Shown: one piece after another, positions 47,664 to 57,278 of the stretch
Layout of the letters: each line of letters starts with the position of its first letter
Position numbering within the stretch: the stretch's first letter is position 1
Assembly (NCBI RefSeq): GCF_000473205.1
Contig: NZ_KI421507.1
Coordinates: 2,409,302 to 2,473,301 of the forward strand
Direction of reading: 5' to 3'
From: Pseudophaeobacter arcticus DSM 23566
GTDB lineage: Bacteria > Pseudomonadota > Alphaproteobacteria > Rhodobacterales > Rhodobacteraceae
Length of the DNA: 64,000 nt
The notes under the pieces: model-generated
The model's input: only the letters and a program-made list of their open reading frames with translations
What the model was told of the DNA's origin: nothing
Databases searched by the model: none
Program-made: the position numbers and the translations under genes

Positions 47664-48235
47664 GCCACCTCACATGGGCGACGATAGCGCGCCTGTTTTA
47701 GCAGCCGATGCACCCCGAAAGACATGCGTGGCGCATCCTCATTCTCGATCGAGATCCCGGCCTCAAACCATTCCTTGGCCAGCAGAATAATCGCCTGTCG
47801 CAAACGGGAAATTGTCTGCACATCGGCACCGCCAACCCGCGCTTGCACCCGCAGCAGATCCCCACTTGCCGATCGCCCGCCCCAGGCATCGCTAAGAACA
47901 AGCTGGGGTTCATCATGTGCCTGTTGCACCCAAGCCCCCTGCAAGGGCTGATCAACCCAGCCCCCAGCCCCATCATCAAGCGCTAGGCCAACCAGCTCCT
48001 GCACCGGCAGAATAGGGAACCACCAGCGATGCCAGCCGCCCCGCGTAACGTTAAACTCAACCAGACGCGGGGTAAGCGGGCAACCGGTGGCCGTGGCGAC
48101 TGCGGCCTCCGCCGACTGCAAAGCAAGGTGCAACGCAGCCTCTTCATCAGGATCATCCACCAGAAAGTGGATCGACCTCTTGAAGTCATCCAAGACCACG
48201 CCCGGCTGAATAGGATTCTCATCAATCACCCGCAT
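47660..48235 (-). CDS. Head-tail connector protein (gp6-like)
   Basis: Protein of 191 residues. The N-terminal half (FKRSIHFLVDDPDEEAALHLALQSAE, then AVATATGC) fits the gp6-like connector family, and the C-terminal helix (LRQAIILLAKEWFEAG) is also typical. Forms a ring below the portal. Starts 13 bases after the coiled-coil gene upstream. Confidence 0.85.
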   Translation of the reverse strand: MRVIDENPIQPGVVLDDFKRSIHFLVDDPDEEAALHLALQSAEAAVATATGCPLTPRLVEFNVTRGGWHRWWFPILPVQELVGLALDDGAGGWVDQPLQGAWVQQAHDEPQLVLSDAWGGRSASGDLLRVQARVGGADVQTISRLRQAIILLAKEWFEAGISIENEDAPRMSFGVHRLLKQARYRRPCEVA

Positions 48236-48247
48236 ATCCCGCGCCCC

Positions 48248-48700
48248 TTACGCTTTGGCGCCCTGTTTGGGCGGCGCGCCCGGTGCCTTTTCTTTTGGGC
48301 CAGGATCGGAATCGACCTGCTCAATTGATTCCCCACCAGCATCAAGCGCCGCCTGCAGCTCACGCTCACGCTCAATCAGGGCCGCCTCACGGGCCACCAG
48401 ATCCTGCTCACGTGTATCAAGGCCGGACAAGCCAACAGCCAGATCCCGCTCGCGGCGTTCAACGCTCGCCAATTGGTCCGCCATATTCAATCCAGCCAGG
48501 GCCAGTTCCTGGCGTTCACGGTCCAGCAGATTAATGTCTTCACTGGTCACAACCGCCGCTTGCTTCACCGGGCCAACCAGCCGCGCGACCGGGGCCTTGC
48601 CGCTGCAGAGTTGCTCTGCCTTCGCCTTATCAAAACCAGCGGTTTCGCCTTTGTTGTACCGGGAATACCCGGTCAGGAATTTCACCAAAACACGTGTCAT
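48248..48700 (-). CDS. Hypothetical coiled-coil prophage protein
   Basis: Protein of 150 residues: a basic head (KFLTGYSRYNKGETAGFDKAKAE) and a long charged heptad-like helix (DLVAREAALIERERELQAAL), then a proline-lysine tail (GPKEKAPGAPPKQGAK). No enzyme motif. Located between capsid and connector genes, where small head-associated or head-fibre proteins are common. Not assigned. Confidence 0.75.
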   Translation of the reverse strand: MTRVLVKFLTGYSRYNKGETAGFDKAKAEQLCSGKAPVARLVGPVKQAAVVTSEDINLLDRERQELALAGLNMADQLASVERRERDLAVGLSGLDTREQDLVAREAALIERERELQAALDAGGESIEQVDSDPGPKEKAPGAPPKQGAKA

Positions 48701-48774
48701 TTCACGTCTCCGAATCTAAAGAATAGAAAAGGGCGACCTCATGGCCGCCCCGTAGTTGCTGCGCTAGCCGCGCC

Positions 48775-50073
48775 TTAGAGGCCCCAACCGGTGCCTGTCA
48801 GCACCGAGATCGCCTCATCATGTGCAGGTGCCAGATCATGGCGCGACACCGCCCGCATCAGCGTCAGATCGCGCTGGAAGGCCGAGATCGTATTGCCGCC
48901 GGTATCGACAAAGGAGGCCTCGGTCGAAGACGCCACCCGGATTTCCTGATCATCGCCAATCATGATTTCGGCAAAATCTGCAAAGGTGATCTCGGTATCG
49001 TCCCCGGTGCCCAGATTGTTCGGCACCTGCGATGTGGTCTCGATTGGGTAGCCGTGCAGCGTATTGCTGGCCTCGATCGAGGGATACATTTTGGCGCCCG
49101 ATGGATCGCGCAGACTGGCCAGGAAATGCTTTGTCGCGCCGCGCATGATCCAGCCAGGCTGCTGCATGGCCACATTGGCATCCTCCACCACGCTCACCAT
49201 CCAGCGCAGATTAGTTTCAACCACCGCAACCGTATTGGCCAGCGCAAGACGGACGTTGCCAGGCAGGCACCAGTTGCGCAGACCCTTTGGGGTTTCGCCG
49301 GTGCCATCACCGCGAATGAACGCCAGATCTTCGCGCAGCGCCATATAGTCCAGCAGCAAATCCCGCACCGTGGCCCCGACGCTGGCGCTGGAATGCGACA
49401 ACAGCGCATTGCCGATCGGCACCAGCGCGGTCAGAGTTTTGAAATCCTGATCCACCTTGTCAAAGCTGGGTTCACTTTCAACAATCGGGGCGTTTTCCCC
49501 GATGTAGCCCGCCGTGGGGGCCGAGGCGACACGACCCATGCGCAGCTTGCCCGCAGGCATATCCTGCACCCGTGCGCCCAACTTGCGCACAACAACGCGC
49601 GGGGTCAGCAGATTAATCAGAACAGTGCTTTGCGCCCGAGGGATCAGGATCCCCCCTGCGCCATCGCTGGCACCGGATAGGGTGGCCGCAATACCGCTGT
49701 GCCCCTCGGCCTCAAGGAACGTGACAGCCTGATCCTTGTTACCCTTGGCATTGGCCAGCGCCGCCACCATCAGGCCAGTATCAGCGCCCTTATCATCGGC
49801 CTTGGCAACCTGCCCCGGCAGAGGGGAGCCACCGCCAGGGTTCAGCTCAGATCCAGCCGTGCTGGCTTTGGCGGCCTCGACATCCTCGGCCCGTGCAACC
49901 CGCACCTTCAGGCCTTCAAATTCCGCCTTGGCCGCATCAAAGGCAGCAGTCGCCGCCTCGATCGCGCTGGCCTCGGCAGTGCCGCTGGCTTCCAAATCAT
50001 CCAGCGCCTGCGCCGTGGTTCCCATGGTTTCAGCCGCCGCTTTCAGCATGCGGCGCAGATCATTGATATCCAT
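48775..50073 (-). CDS. HK97-family major capsid protein
   Basis: Protein of 432 residues. Residues 1 to about 110 form a helical scaffold-like delta domain that would be cleaved by the protease encoded just upstream. The mature HK97 fold begins near SGAGGILIPRAQS; further marks are TAGYIGENAPI, FKTLTALVPIGNALL and DLAFIRGDGTGETPKGLRN. The C-terminal end TLMRAVSRHDLAPAHDEAI is typical. Forms the icosahedral shell. Confidence 0.95.
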   Translation of the reverse strand: MDINDLRRMLKAAAETMGTTAQALDDLEASGTAEASAIEAATAAFDAAKAEFEGLKVRVARAEDVEAAKASTAGSELNPGGGSPLPGQVAKADDKGADTGLMVAALANAKGNKDQAVTFLEAEGHSGIAATLSGASDGAGGILIPRAQSTVLINLLTPRVVVRKLGARVQDMPAGKLRMGRVASAPTAGYIGENAPIVESEPSFDKVDQDFKTLTALVPIGNALLSHSSASVGATVRDLLLDYMALREDLAFIRGDGTGETPKGLRNWCLPGNVRLALANTVAVVETNLRWMVSVVEDANVAMQQPGWIMRGATKHFLASLRDPSGAKMYPSIEASNTLHGYPIETTSQVPNNLGTGDDTEITFADFAEIMIGDDQEIRVASSTEASFVDTGGNTISAFQRDLTLMRAVSRHDLAPAHDEAISVLTGTGWGL

Positions 50074-50184
50074 GTTGGTTTTCCTTTTCAGTCATGGAAA
50101 GGCTGCGAATGCGCAGCCCAATTGGCCCCGCCGCAAATGCGCGAGGTGAACACAGGCAAAATTGCCGGTGGTTTTCAGTGTTTT

Positions 50185-51108
50185 CTAAAGAGAGGCTTGG
50201 GCCTGAGCCGCTTCTGCCAGCGCCATTGCAGCGCGTGTTTTACTCCGAGGCTTGGGCGCATAAAGCCCGCCAATACGGGCCAGAAAGTCAGGCAGGGTTT
50301 CTTCGGCATCAACCAGTCCGCGGCTGATTGCATCCGCCCCCCAGAACACATCGCCACCATCGGCGGCATTGTCCGTGCGGCTCATCCGGCCCGGAACATC
50401 GTCAACAGCAATCCCGCGCCCCTCAGCAACCGCCGCCAGAAATTCGCCTTCCATTGTATCAAGGCGCACCTGCGTGAGCTGCTTCCCCTCATCCGTCGAA
50501 GGGTCTGGACGCTTGGCCCCGGCATGGGCCGAGGTCTGAATAAAGACCTGATCGCCACCGCCGCCCGGCTGCATCGGCTGAACACTGGTGGCCATGGTGC
50601 CGACAGACCCCACCCAGGATCCTGGCGTGGCCGACAAATCACTGCACTGGCTGGCGATCCAATATCCCGCCGAGGCCGCCAGCGGATGCACCAGGCCATG
50701 CACCGGCTTGATAGATGCGGCGCCGCGAACGGCCTCAACCGCCGCCTGAATACCCACGACCGAGCCGCCCGGCGTATCAAACAGCATAACCGTGGCCTGC
50801 ACCTCATCGCTGGCCGTGACCGCCGCCATGGTTTCAGCCAACCCGTGATAGGTGGCCCAGCCAAGATAGCGCTCCAGCATGGCAGAATTTGGCGTCAACA
50901 CGCCCCGCACCGGCACAAAGGCAACCCCGCGATGCACGGCAAACCGCTGGCCGCGCTCAAACTGGATCGCCTCACCGCCCAGAGCCGAGATCTCGACCGG
51001 TGCCACAGCTCCCTCTTTTGGCAGATCCATAGCCAGCATGGGCAAGCCATGCTCACAAATCGCCATCGGTGCCGCGCCAACCAGCGCCGCAATAGTGGTC
51101 TCTGTCAT
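50185..51108 (-). CDS. S49 family (SppA/C-like) prohead protease
   Basis: Protein of 307 residues. Peptidase S49 marks: FVPVRGVLTPNS, LFDTPGGSVVG and the catalytic serine in LAASAGYWIAS, with a distant lysine typical of the Ser-Lys dyad. It would cut the capsid delta domain during maturation. It overlaps the portal gene by four bases and is followed by the capsid gene. Confidence 0.92.
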   Translation of the reverse strand: MTETTIAALVGAAPMAICEHGLPMLAMDLPKEGAVAPVEISALGGEAIQFERGQRFAVHRGVAFVPVRGVLTPNSAMLERYLGWATYHGLAETMAAVTASDEVQATVMLFDTPGGSVVGIQAAVEAVRGAASIKPVHGLVHPLAASAGYWIASQCSDLSATPGSWVGSVGTMATSVQPMQPGGGGDQVFIQTSAHAGAKRPDPSTDEGKQLTQVRLDTMEGEFLAAVAEGRGIAVDDVPGRMSRTDNAADGGDVFWGADAISRGLVDAEETLPDFLARIGGLYAPKPRSKTRAAMALAEAAQAQASL

Positions 51109-52385
51109 TGCTCTTTTCCTTTTTGTTTCGGCGCGTCCTCGCGGGTCATGTTGGGCGCGGGGTTCATGGTGTTGCCATCCGCAGTGGGCGGCAGACCAAC
51201 CTTTTGACGCCCCTCATTCGGGGTATAGATCGGCCCCCCAACCGCCTTGGTAACGGCCTCGATCTGGTTTTTGATCGTGGGCTGCAACAGCGCACCGAAG
51301 TCATGGCGCAGGAACATCCCGCTCTCACGCTCCCCCCGCGTCAGCACCGACATGGCCAGCGCTTCCTCTGCCAGCCCCGACCAATGCAGCAGACAATCCG
51401 TCAGATAGTCGATCGCCTGCTGCTCGCCATTTGCCTTCACGCCGTTTTCCAGCATCTGCAATTTGCTCGGTGGCATCCGGTAGATCGCGGCCAGTTGCTC
51501 GCGGTCAAACTTGCGGCTGGCCAGTAGCTCCTGATCCGCCGCCGTCAGATCAAGGCTCTTGATATCGTCATCCGGCCCCAGCACTGGAATGCCGTCAGAA
51601 TTGGGATTGGTGATGTGGTTTTTCAGACGGCGCGCATTTCGCGTCCGCGCCTCATCGTCTTCATAACCTTCACCAAGTTTCAGAAAGGCCTTGGCATGAG
51701 CACCAGAGACCGACCGACCCGCCGCCTCTTGCCCCGCGAAAGCAAGGCCAACGCTTTCAGAGGCGACCTGCAAGGGAGAGCGCCCCGTCCAGCCATCCAG
51801 CGCCAGATAGCGCAGATGCACCATCGACCGGCTGGCCACGCGCCGCTGCACATCCGCCCCATCGGTAAAATCATAGAACCGCGACCGGCCAGAACGCAGC
51901 ATTGTGCAGCTGTCCTGATTGATCACCTCGATCAGCTCCAGCTCGCCGCCGCCATCACGAGGACCATAGGCATAGCTATTGCCGCGCAGCGCCCAGGCGT
52001 AGATCAGAGCCAGCCGCATCACCTTGGCCGGCACACCATCCGAGGCCTCGACATTCAAGAGATAGGCCGCCGGATGATCGCGCACCCGCACCTCTTGCCC
52101 GTCGCCTTTGCGCTGCCAGATTTTAAGAGGCACCTTGGACAGATCACCGGCGATATTGTTGCAGCAGGCAAACACCGTGGCATGTTGTTCGCCCCGCTGT
52201 GGCGAAACGCGCGGCAAATGTTTGGCCAAACGCCCGACCGACCCGCCCCAACCAATGTCAGACAACCAGGGCTCTGGCTCCATGGTGCCAGAGGTCGCGG
52301 CCTCTGCAGACATCACCGGCGGCTCCACCCGCTGCACAACGGTCTCATCTGAACCGCGCGCAATATCCCATCCAAAGAACCTCAT
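51105..52385 (-). CDS. Phage portal protein, HK97 type
   Basis: Protein of 426 residues. Marks: ATVFACCNNIAGDLSKVPLKIW, YAWALRGNSYAYG, the IVMPPSKLQ-like AAIYRMPPSKLQML, and FDREQLAAI. Twelve copies form the DNA channel at the capsid vertex. Overlaps the terminase stop and the protease start by four bases each. Confidence 0.95.
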   Translation of the reverse strand: MRFFGWDIARGSDETVVQRVEPPVMSAEAATSGTMEPEPWLSDIGWGGSVGRLAKHLPRVSPQRGEQHATVFACCNNIAGDLSKVPLKIWQRKGDGQEVRVRDHPAAYLLNVEASDGVPAKVMRLALIYAWALRGNSYAYGPRDGGGELELIEVINQDSCTMLRSGRSRFYDFTDGADVQRRVASRSMVHLRYLALDGWTGRSPLQVASESVGLAFAGQEAAGRSVSGAHAKAFLKLGEGYEDDEARTRNARRLKNHITNPNSDGIPVLGPDDDIKSLDLTAADQELLASRKFDREQLAAIYRMPPSKLQMLENGVKANGEQQAIDYLTDCLLHWSGLAEEALAMSVLTRGERESGMFLRHDFGALLQPTIKNQIEAVTKAVGGPIYTPNEGRQKVGLPPTADGNTMNPAPNMTREDAPKQKGKEQ

Positions 52386-54049
52386 ACCACTTCAACTTCC
52401 CGTGCTTTGCGTTTCTGTTCGCCCGCCTCGGCGCGCCCCAGCGCCATGATCGCGGCAACCGCTGCATCGATCCGACCCGATGATTTCTTTTTGTTCGGCT
52501 TCACATTCTCCGAGGCATCCTCATCCCGGTGAACATTGCCAACCTGCCAGGCCAGCATGGGATTGCCGCCGTGGCGGATTTTGTTTTCCATGACCTTCTC
52601 TTCAAACCGCTTCATCGGGTTTGACATCGACTGATAGCCCTGCCGATGCTCCACCATCGGGAACCGGCGCTTGTCCAGCTTGTCGGCCAGATACTTCATG
52701 CCCCAGGGGTCATAGGCCACTTCCTGCAGATCAAAGTGCTGGCGGATCCATTCCAACCGGGTGGCCAGCTCATCCTCATCAATGGTTCCGCCCTTGTGGA
52801 TCTCCAGCCACCCCTGATCCCGCCAGCCGACATATTCCCGCTTTTCCGACTGCGCCCGCTGGATGAACCCCTTGGGCCCCTCTGGCAGAAAGGTGAAGGC
52901 AACCAGGTAGATCAGCCCATCCACCGGCACCGCAATCACGATTGCCGTGGTGTCGATCTTGTTGGACAAATCCAGCCCGACCCAGGCCTTGCGGCCAAAC
53001 AGGCTCTCAATATCAAACGGCGCGCTGGCCATGCCCTTGTCCCAGACATCCCGCGCAATCCAGGTCTCGGCACCTTCGGTCCAGAGGTTCAAGTGAAAGC
53101 GCTTGAAGTTGGGCATGCGCCCCGCGATCGCCAGCGCCTTTTTCAGCGTCGTCTGCATCGCATCAATCTTTTTGCTCACCCCCAAATTGGGGTTTCCCAT
53201 GGCCCAGAACTGCGGATCCGCCGGATCACAATCCGCTGGCGGCTCTGCGATATAGCCAAAAAAGGCATCATCCTCGACGCCACCGCGCAACACGCTTTCG
53301 CCGTAGTCACGCAGCTCACCGCAGAGCGAAGCCCGGTCCTGCCCCGCTGTGGTAATCACCCAATCGATCGGCTGTGCCCGTGCGATCATGCTTTCAACAA
53401 TCGTGTCGGCCAGCTCACGATCGGTCCAGCGGTGCATTTCGTCCCGCGCCAGAAAGCTGGGGTTGATCCCATCTGAGGAATCGCCATCCCGACTGAGGCA
53501 GGCAATCAAACCGTCTGTTTTGGCAGTCTCGATCGCGGTGCGCGAGACATCCATGAATTCACGCAACAGCGGCGATCGCTTGATCATCCGCTTCATTTCT
53601 TTGAACAGCAGCCCCGCCTGGTTCTTGGTGGTGGCCGCGCAATAGCCCTGCGGCGCCGCCTCACCATCAAACAACTGGGTATAGAGCATCGGCACCGCCG
53701 TATCCGTGGTTTTGCCGTTCTTCTTTCCCACCTGATGATAGGTGGACTGGAACCGGCGCAGCCCCGTTTCCGATCGCTTCCAGCCAAAGACAGAGCCATG
53801 CCTAAATTCCTGCCAGGGTTCCAGCTTCAGAGGCTGGCCAGCCATCGGCCCGGTTGTGTGCTGCAGCATGCCGCCCCAGTTGATAATCCGGCTGGCGGCC
53901 TGGCAATCAAAATACAGCCCGCGATCGGCCCCGGTTTCCAGATCCATCAGGTGGCGCTCGCAGGCCATCCGCACCAGATCACCCGCAACTACATCCCCCT
54001 CAACAACCCCCAGAGCGTAGCGGCTGACAGGGTGGTCAATCGGTTCCAT
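52382..54049 (-). CDS. terL: Terminase large subunit
   Basis: Packaging motor of 555 residues. The ATPase carries a Walker A-like VGKKNGKTT and a Walker B region FLARDEMHRW; the nuclease domain begins near WVGLDLSNKIDTTAI and ends with DAAVAAIMALGRAE. Family resembles Terminase_1 of HK97-like phages. Overlaps the small subunit gene by 14 bases. Confidence 0.95.
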   Translation of the reverse strand: MEPIDHPVSRYALGVVEGDVVAGDLVRMACERHLMDLETGADRGLYFDCQAASRIINWGGMLQHTTGPMAGQPLKLEPWQEFRHGSVFGWKRSETGLRRFQSTYHQVGKKNGKTTDTAVPMLYTQLFDGEAAPQGYCAATTKNQAGLLFKEMKRMIKRSPLLREFMDVSRTAIETAKTDGLIACLSRDGDSSDGINPSFLARDEMHRWTDRELADTIVESMIARAQPIDWVITTAGQDRASLCGELRDYGESVLRGGVEDDAFFGYIAEPPADCDPADPQFWAMGNPNLGVSKKIDAMQTTLKKALAIAGRMPNFKRFHLNLWTEGAETWIARDVWDKGMASAPFDIESLFGRKAWVGLDLSNKIDTTAIVIAVPVDGLIYLVAFTFLPEGPKGFIQRAQSEKREYVGWRDQGWLEIHKGGTIDEDELATRLEWIRQHFDLQEVAYDPWGMKYLADKLDKRRFPMVEHRQGYQSMSNPMKRFEEKVMENKIRHGGNPMLAWQVGNVHRDEDASENVKPNKKKSSGRIDAAVAAIMALGRAEAGEQKRKAREVEVV

Positions 54050-54476
54050 TCAGCTGCGCCATGACCTGATCAAACAGATCCCCCTGGCCACCTGCGCCAA
54101 GCCGCGCCTCATCTACAGGAGACAACCCGAACAAAGCAGCATCTCGCCGCATCGTGTTCATCGCAGTTTCCTGAAGCGTCAATGCGGGGTGCTTGCGTTT
54201 CTGGTTGCCGTTCCGCCCCTTGCCCGTGTCATAAAACTGGCCTTCCATCGCCACGGTATTGGTTGAGGTAATGAAGTTCGACACGGCGGCGCAGTAGCTG
54301 GCGAACTGGTATTTATAAAGCAGCTCCATCCGCTCTTTGCGCACCAGTTCAGGCACCAGTTCATCCCAGACATCGCGGGCGATATCGTCTAGAAAATCAG
54401 GTGCAGATGGGGTCTCTTTTTGGATCCCCCCCTTCATCGGGATGACATTTTGCAGATCCGGCTTGCGTCCCTTCAT
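54036..54476 (-). CDS. terS: Terminase small subunit (P27-like)
   Basis: Protein of 146 residues opening MKGRKPDLQNVIPMKGG, the usual start of P27-family small terminases, then PDFLDDIARDVWDELVPEL and a helical body ending in LGAGGQGDLFDQV. It binds the packaging site and brings in the large subunit. Confidence 0.9.
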   Translation of the reverse strand: MKGRKPDLQNVIPMKGGIQKETPSAPDFLDDIARDVWDELVPELVRKERMELLYKYQFASYCAAVSNFITSTNTVAMEGQFYDTGKGRNGNQKRKHPALTLQETAMNTMRRDAALFGLSPVDEARLGAGGQGDLFDQVMAQLNGTD

Positions 54477-54586
54477 CCTTCATCCCTCCTTTCAAAGTGG
54501 GTTTTTTTCTCCAATTTCCCGGTCGCGTAAAAAAAGGTTATCCCACCGGTTTGTCTCTGGGGGCGTCAGTTTTCAGATACCCCCCC

Positions 54587-55000
54587 CTATCGGTGGAACA
54601 CCTCACGCGCCGTCTTTCGGCTGTGGCATCGGTGGCAAAGGCTCTGCCAATTCCTGCGGTCCCAAAACAATTTGCGATCGCCCTTGTGCGGCGTGATGTG
54701 ATCCACATCCGTGGCCACCTCAACAACGCCCAACTCATCGCAGTCCTTGCAAATCGGATGCTGGCGAAGATGAACCAGCCGCGCCGCCTTCCATTTGGGA
54801 TCCGCGTACAACCGCCGCGCGGCGATCGCGGCTGGCGAGGTCTGCGCCTTATCCCGGCGCGCCTTCAGCTTAGCCTTGCGCCGCGCCTCATGATCTTCGC
54901 AATGCGACAGCCCAGGCAAAGCGATATCATCGCAACCTGCCGCCACGCAGATCTTCGATCGCGCCACCGGATAATCCCAACTCTGTTTGAAAGCCCACAA
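54587..55000 (-). CDS. HNH endonuclease (terminase-associated)
   Basis: Protein of 137 residues with an N-terminal zinc-type cysteine pair, CKDCDELG, the HNH core DVDHITPHKGDRKLFWDRRNWQSLCHRCH and the closing RKTA. HNH proteins next to terminase genes assist DNA cutting at packaging in HK97-like phages. It lies 110 bases upstream of terS. A second HNH gene is at 58947. Confidence 0.92.
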   Translation of the reverse strand: MWAFKQSWDYPVARSKICVAAGCDDIALPGLSHCEDHEARRKAKLKARRDKAQTSPAAIAARRLYADPKWKAARLVHLRQHPICKDCDELGVVEVATDVDHITPHKGDRKLFWDRRNWQSLCHRCHSRKTAREVFHR

Positions 55001-55070
55001 CGCAAAAACGCCCGCCAGTTTCCCGTGGGCGCATTTGTTGATGATGCACTATTCATGCTCTGCAGGTGAC

Positions 55071-55853
55071 CTAACTGTCAACACCATTTTTTGCATCAGT
55101 AAGATCATATCCCTGCATTCGATCTAGCGCCGCGCAAAGAGCCACCCGCAACGCTTTGATTGCATCGCCTTTTTTCTCCCACCCGTGCATATTCAACACC
55201 TCATGCAGCGACATATCACCCAGACAAACCATATCGACCAGCCGACGCACATAGATGGCCCGGCGCCTCACCCCACCATTCTTTGATGGCCGGATGCGTC
55301 TGACCTCCTTTGCCAGCCCATCGCCAATGCGGCGATGCAAAGCCCGCAACCGCTGAAAGTCCCGAAAGATTGCAGCCTCTCGATCGCCGCCACCACCGCC
55401 ACCACCGGAATGAATATCCTCAAGAGACGAACATTTGACACCAGACGCACTGACCCGCTCGACCAGCGCCGCATAGTCTCGCGCCGCACTGATCTGACCC
55501 GGTGTGAACAATGCGCTATAGGACTGCGGATCCTGCCCTGCCGAGGCCCGCCTGACTTCTGCCGCCCGATGCGCCTTTAGTGAAGCCCGCTCCATCGCAT
55601 CGAACGCATCAGCTACCCGCGCGGCATCCCGGCCAGCCTCACCAGTCTTGACCGAGACAAAGCCGCCACATTCGGTCTGGCGCATTTCGCGCGGCGTAAA
55701 GCGCATCATTGGCCCACGACCTGGGGCCATCGGCATCTCTGGACCACATTCAACCGGGACGCAGCCGCGCGCCTTGATCTTTGCAATGCGCTCCGCCTCT
55801 TCCTGCAGACGCGCCACACCGGAAGAGGTCACAATTACCACCTGGTCATTCAT
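55071..55853 (-). CDS. Unrecognised protein upstream of the packaging genes
   Basis: Protein of 260 residues without a named domain that I recognise. A glycine run (HSGGGGGGGD, about 147-156) links two halves; the C-terminal half is rich in basic helices (FQRLRALHRRIGDGLAKEVRRIRPSK) and contains a helix-turn-helix-like SLHEVLNMHGWEKKGDAIKALRVAL. The position right before late packaging genes is where late activators or antiterminators lie in many phages, so a DNA-binding regulator is possible. ATGA overlap with the next upstream gene. Confidence 0.75.
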   Translation of the reverse strand: MNDQVVIVTSSGVARLQEEAERIAKIKARGCVPVECGPEMPMAPGRGPMMRFTPREMRQTECGGFVSVKTGEAGRDAARVADAFDAMERASLKAHRAAEVRRASAGQDPQSYSALFTPGQISAARDYAALVERVSASGVKCSSLEDIHSGGGGGGGDREAAIFRDFQRLRALHRRIGDGLAKEVRRIRPSKNGGVRRRAIYVRRLVDMVCLGDMSLHEVLNMHGWEKKGDAIKALRVALCAALDRMQGYDLTDAKNGVDS

Positions 55854-56428
55854 TGCTGCACCTCAATTTCTTCCAGAATCCGTCGGCACTTTTGAGCCGC
55901 AGCCGCGCGCATTTCCATCAATTTTCGATCAGGTTCAGGGATCGCATGGCCGCGCTCTTCAAGCTCCTTTGCCTTGGCAATCCGGTGCCGCGCAGCCTCG
56001 GCCCTTTCCTTAATAGCAGTCAGGTAAGGCCCTTTCGGCCAAATCCTGTACTTGCGCAAATGTGACAGCAGTTCCGGCGCCCAGTCTTCGGCCATTGCCT
56101 CCCGGCCAATCTCCCCGGAGAACGCGGCAAGCATCAGCGGCGAGGCCCCTTCATCTGGTCTTTGAATATCCGCACCCCAGGCGAGGATCTTGGCCGCAAT
56201 AGGAAACCGCGAACCATCCTTGCCACCGGGTCGCACCGCCGCCTGATCTGCCAAGGCCTTGAGGTTCAGATCAGTCATGTAAGACAAGCGACCGCATAGC
56301 TCATCGGTCATTTCATCGAACTGCTTAACCGTCATGCCCGTTGGCCGACGCAGCCCCAAACGCAGCAGAGGATCCACCAGATGCGCCCTGACCCGCTTCT
56401 TTGCTTCTTTCAGGCCTGTTGACCCCAT
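55850..56428 (-). CDS. Hypothetical prophage protein (192 residues)
   Basis: Not recognised. Helical, basic and soluble: EAKKRVRAHLVDPLLRLGLRR near the start, SFSGEIGREAMAEDWAPELL-like middle and a C-terminal coiled coil (AKELEERGHAIPEPDRKLMEM). It overlaps the next gene by four bases. A gap of 193 bases with a nested dyad lies upstream, so this gene may start a transcription unit that includes the next gene. Confidence 0.72.
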   Translation of the reverse strand: MGSTGLKEAKKRVRAHLVDPLLRLGLRRPTGMTVKQFDEMTDELCGRLSYMTDLNLKALADQAAVRPGGKDGSRFPIAAKILAWGADIQRPDEGASPLMLAAFSGEIGREAMAEDWAPELLSHLRKYRIWPKGPYLTAIKERAEAARHRIAKAKELEERGHAIPEPDRKLMEMRAAAAQKCRRILEEIEVQQ

Positions 56429-56566
56429 CGCCCCTAATCCTTCTCAGCAATTCCAGGCTATCCATACACGCCACACCTTCGGTTTTTCGCCAGTAAGGTG
56501 TTTTGTATTCTTCTGTATTTTTTTGTTCTGTCCTGTAGGGCAATTTCACCTGCAGGCCGAAATCGT

Positions 56567-56604
56567 ACTGAAATCTAGGTGAAATCGTTTCACTTCATTT
56601 CAGT
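56567..56604. promoter_or_regulatory. Nested dyad, candidate operator
   Basis: Outer arms ACTGAAAT (56567-56574) and ATTTCAGT (56597-56604) enclose inner arms in GTGAAATCGTTTCAC (56579-56593); centres differ by half a base. Additional AATTTCACC copies flank it at 56542 and 56618. It sits in the 193-base gap between leftward genes. Confidence 0.6.
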
Positions 56605-56621
56605 TGTATTGCAGTTCAATT

Positions 56622-57278
56622 TCACCGGTCCCGCGCCGCGCTGATCGGGGTCACATCTCCCGTATAGCCAAGCACTTCGACCATCGCCGCCCGCACGTTG
56701 TCTGGCGTGATGTATAGTTCTGAGTGCTCAAAGTGTTCAGCCAGCAGGGTGACCGCCCGGTCATCCGTAATGACATGATCCCGCACCCCCATTTCGCGCA
56801 TCTTCTTGCGGATCTTGTGCTTCTTGAGCGCAAGACGCCCGGCCTCGCGCGCAGCATCGCGGCCCCGCTTGCGCTTGTGCATGTCCTGCACAATTTCCTC
56901 AATCAAACCGGGATGGCCGAGGCGGGTTTCATATTCGCCCGTGCGCGCATCTTCCACCAGAACGGGAACCCAACCGCGCAGGACATTCTCCTTTGCTTCC
57001 TGCCACTCCACAATTGAGCGGAACCGGGCAAGGTCGGCCAAATCCATATCATCCGGCGGCAGGGTGCCAGCGGGATCCTGCCGCATGGCCTCGGTCCACA
57101 GGATCAGAGCTGATCCAATGTCCTCACGCCGCCCCGTCATCACGCATCTGCTAAGGAAGCGAGACCCCAAGAACTTGTGCCCGAAGAAGGGAAACCAGTC
57201 GTGAGAGGACAGGGTATCGCCGCGCCGCAGCGGCCAAACATCCGCAGGTTCATTCTGGCCTTCAATCAGATCCGACAT
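56622..57278 (-). CDS. DUF1376-like prophage replication-region protein
   Basis: Protein of 218 residues. The N-terminal WPLRRGDTLSSHDWFPFFGHKFLGSRFLSR and the later AFWTEAMRQDPAGTLPPDD-like segment (SALILWTEAMRQDP) recall DUF1376 proteins found beside phage replication genes, but the match is loose. The C-terminus is strongly basic (MHKRKRGRDAAREAGRLALKKHKIRKK). It overlaps the methyltransferase-fusion gene by 13 bases. Confidence 0.72.
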   Translation of the reverse strand: MSDLIEGQNEPADVWPLRRGDTLSSHDWFPFFGHKFLGSRFLSRCVMTGRREDIGSALILWTEAMRQDPAGTLPPDDMDLADLARFRSIVEWQEAKENVLRGWVPVLVEDARTGEYETRLGHPGLIEEIVQDMHKRKRGRDAAREAGRLALKKHKIRKKMREMGVRDHVITDDRAVTLLAEHFEHSELYITPDNVRAAMVEVLGYTGDVTPISAARDR

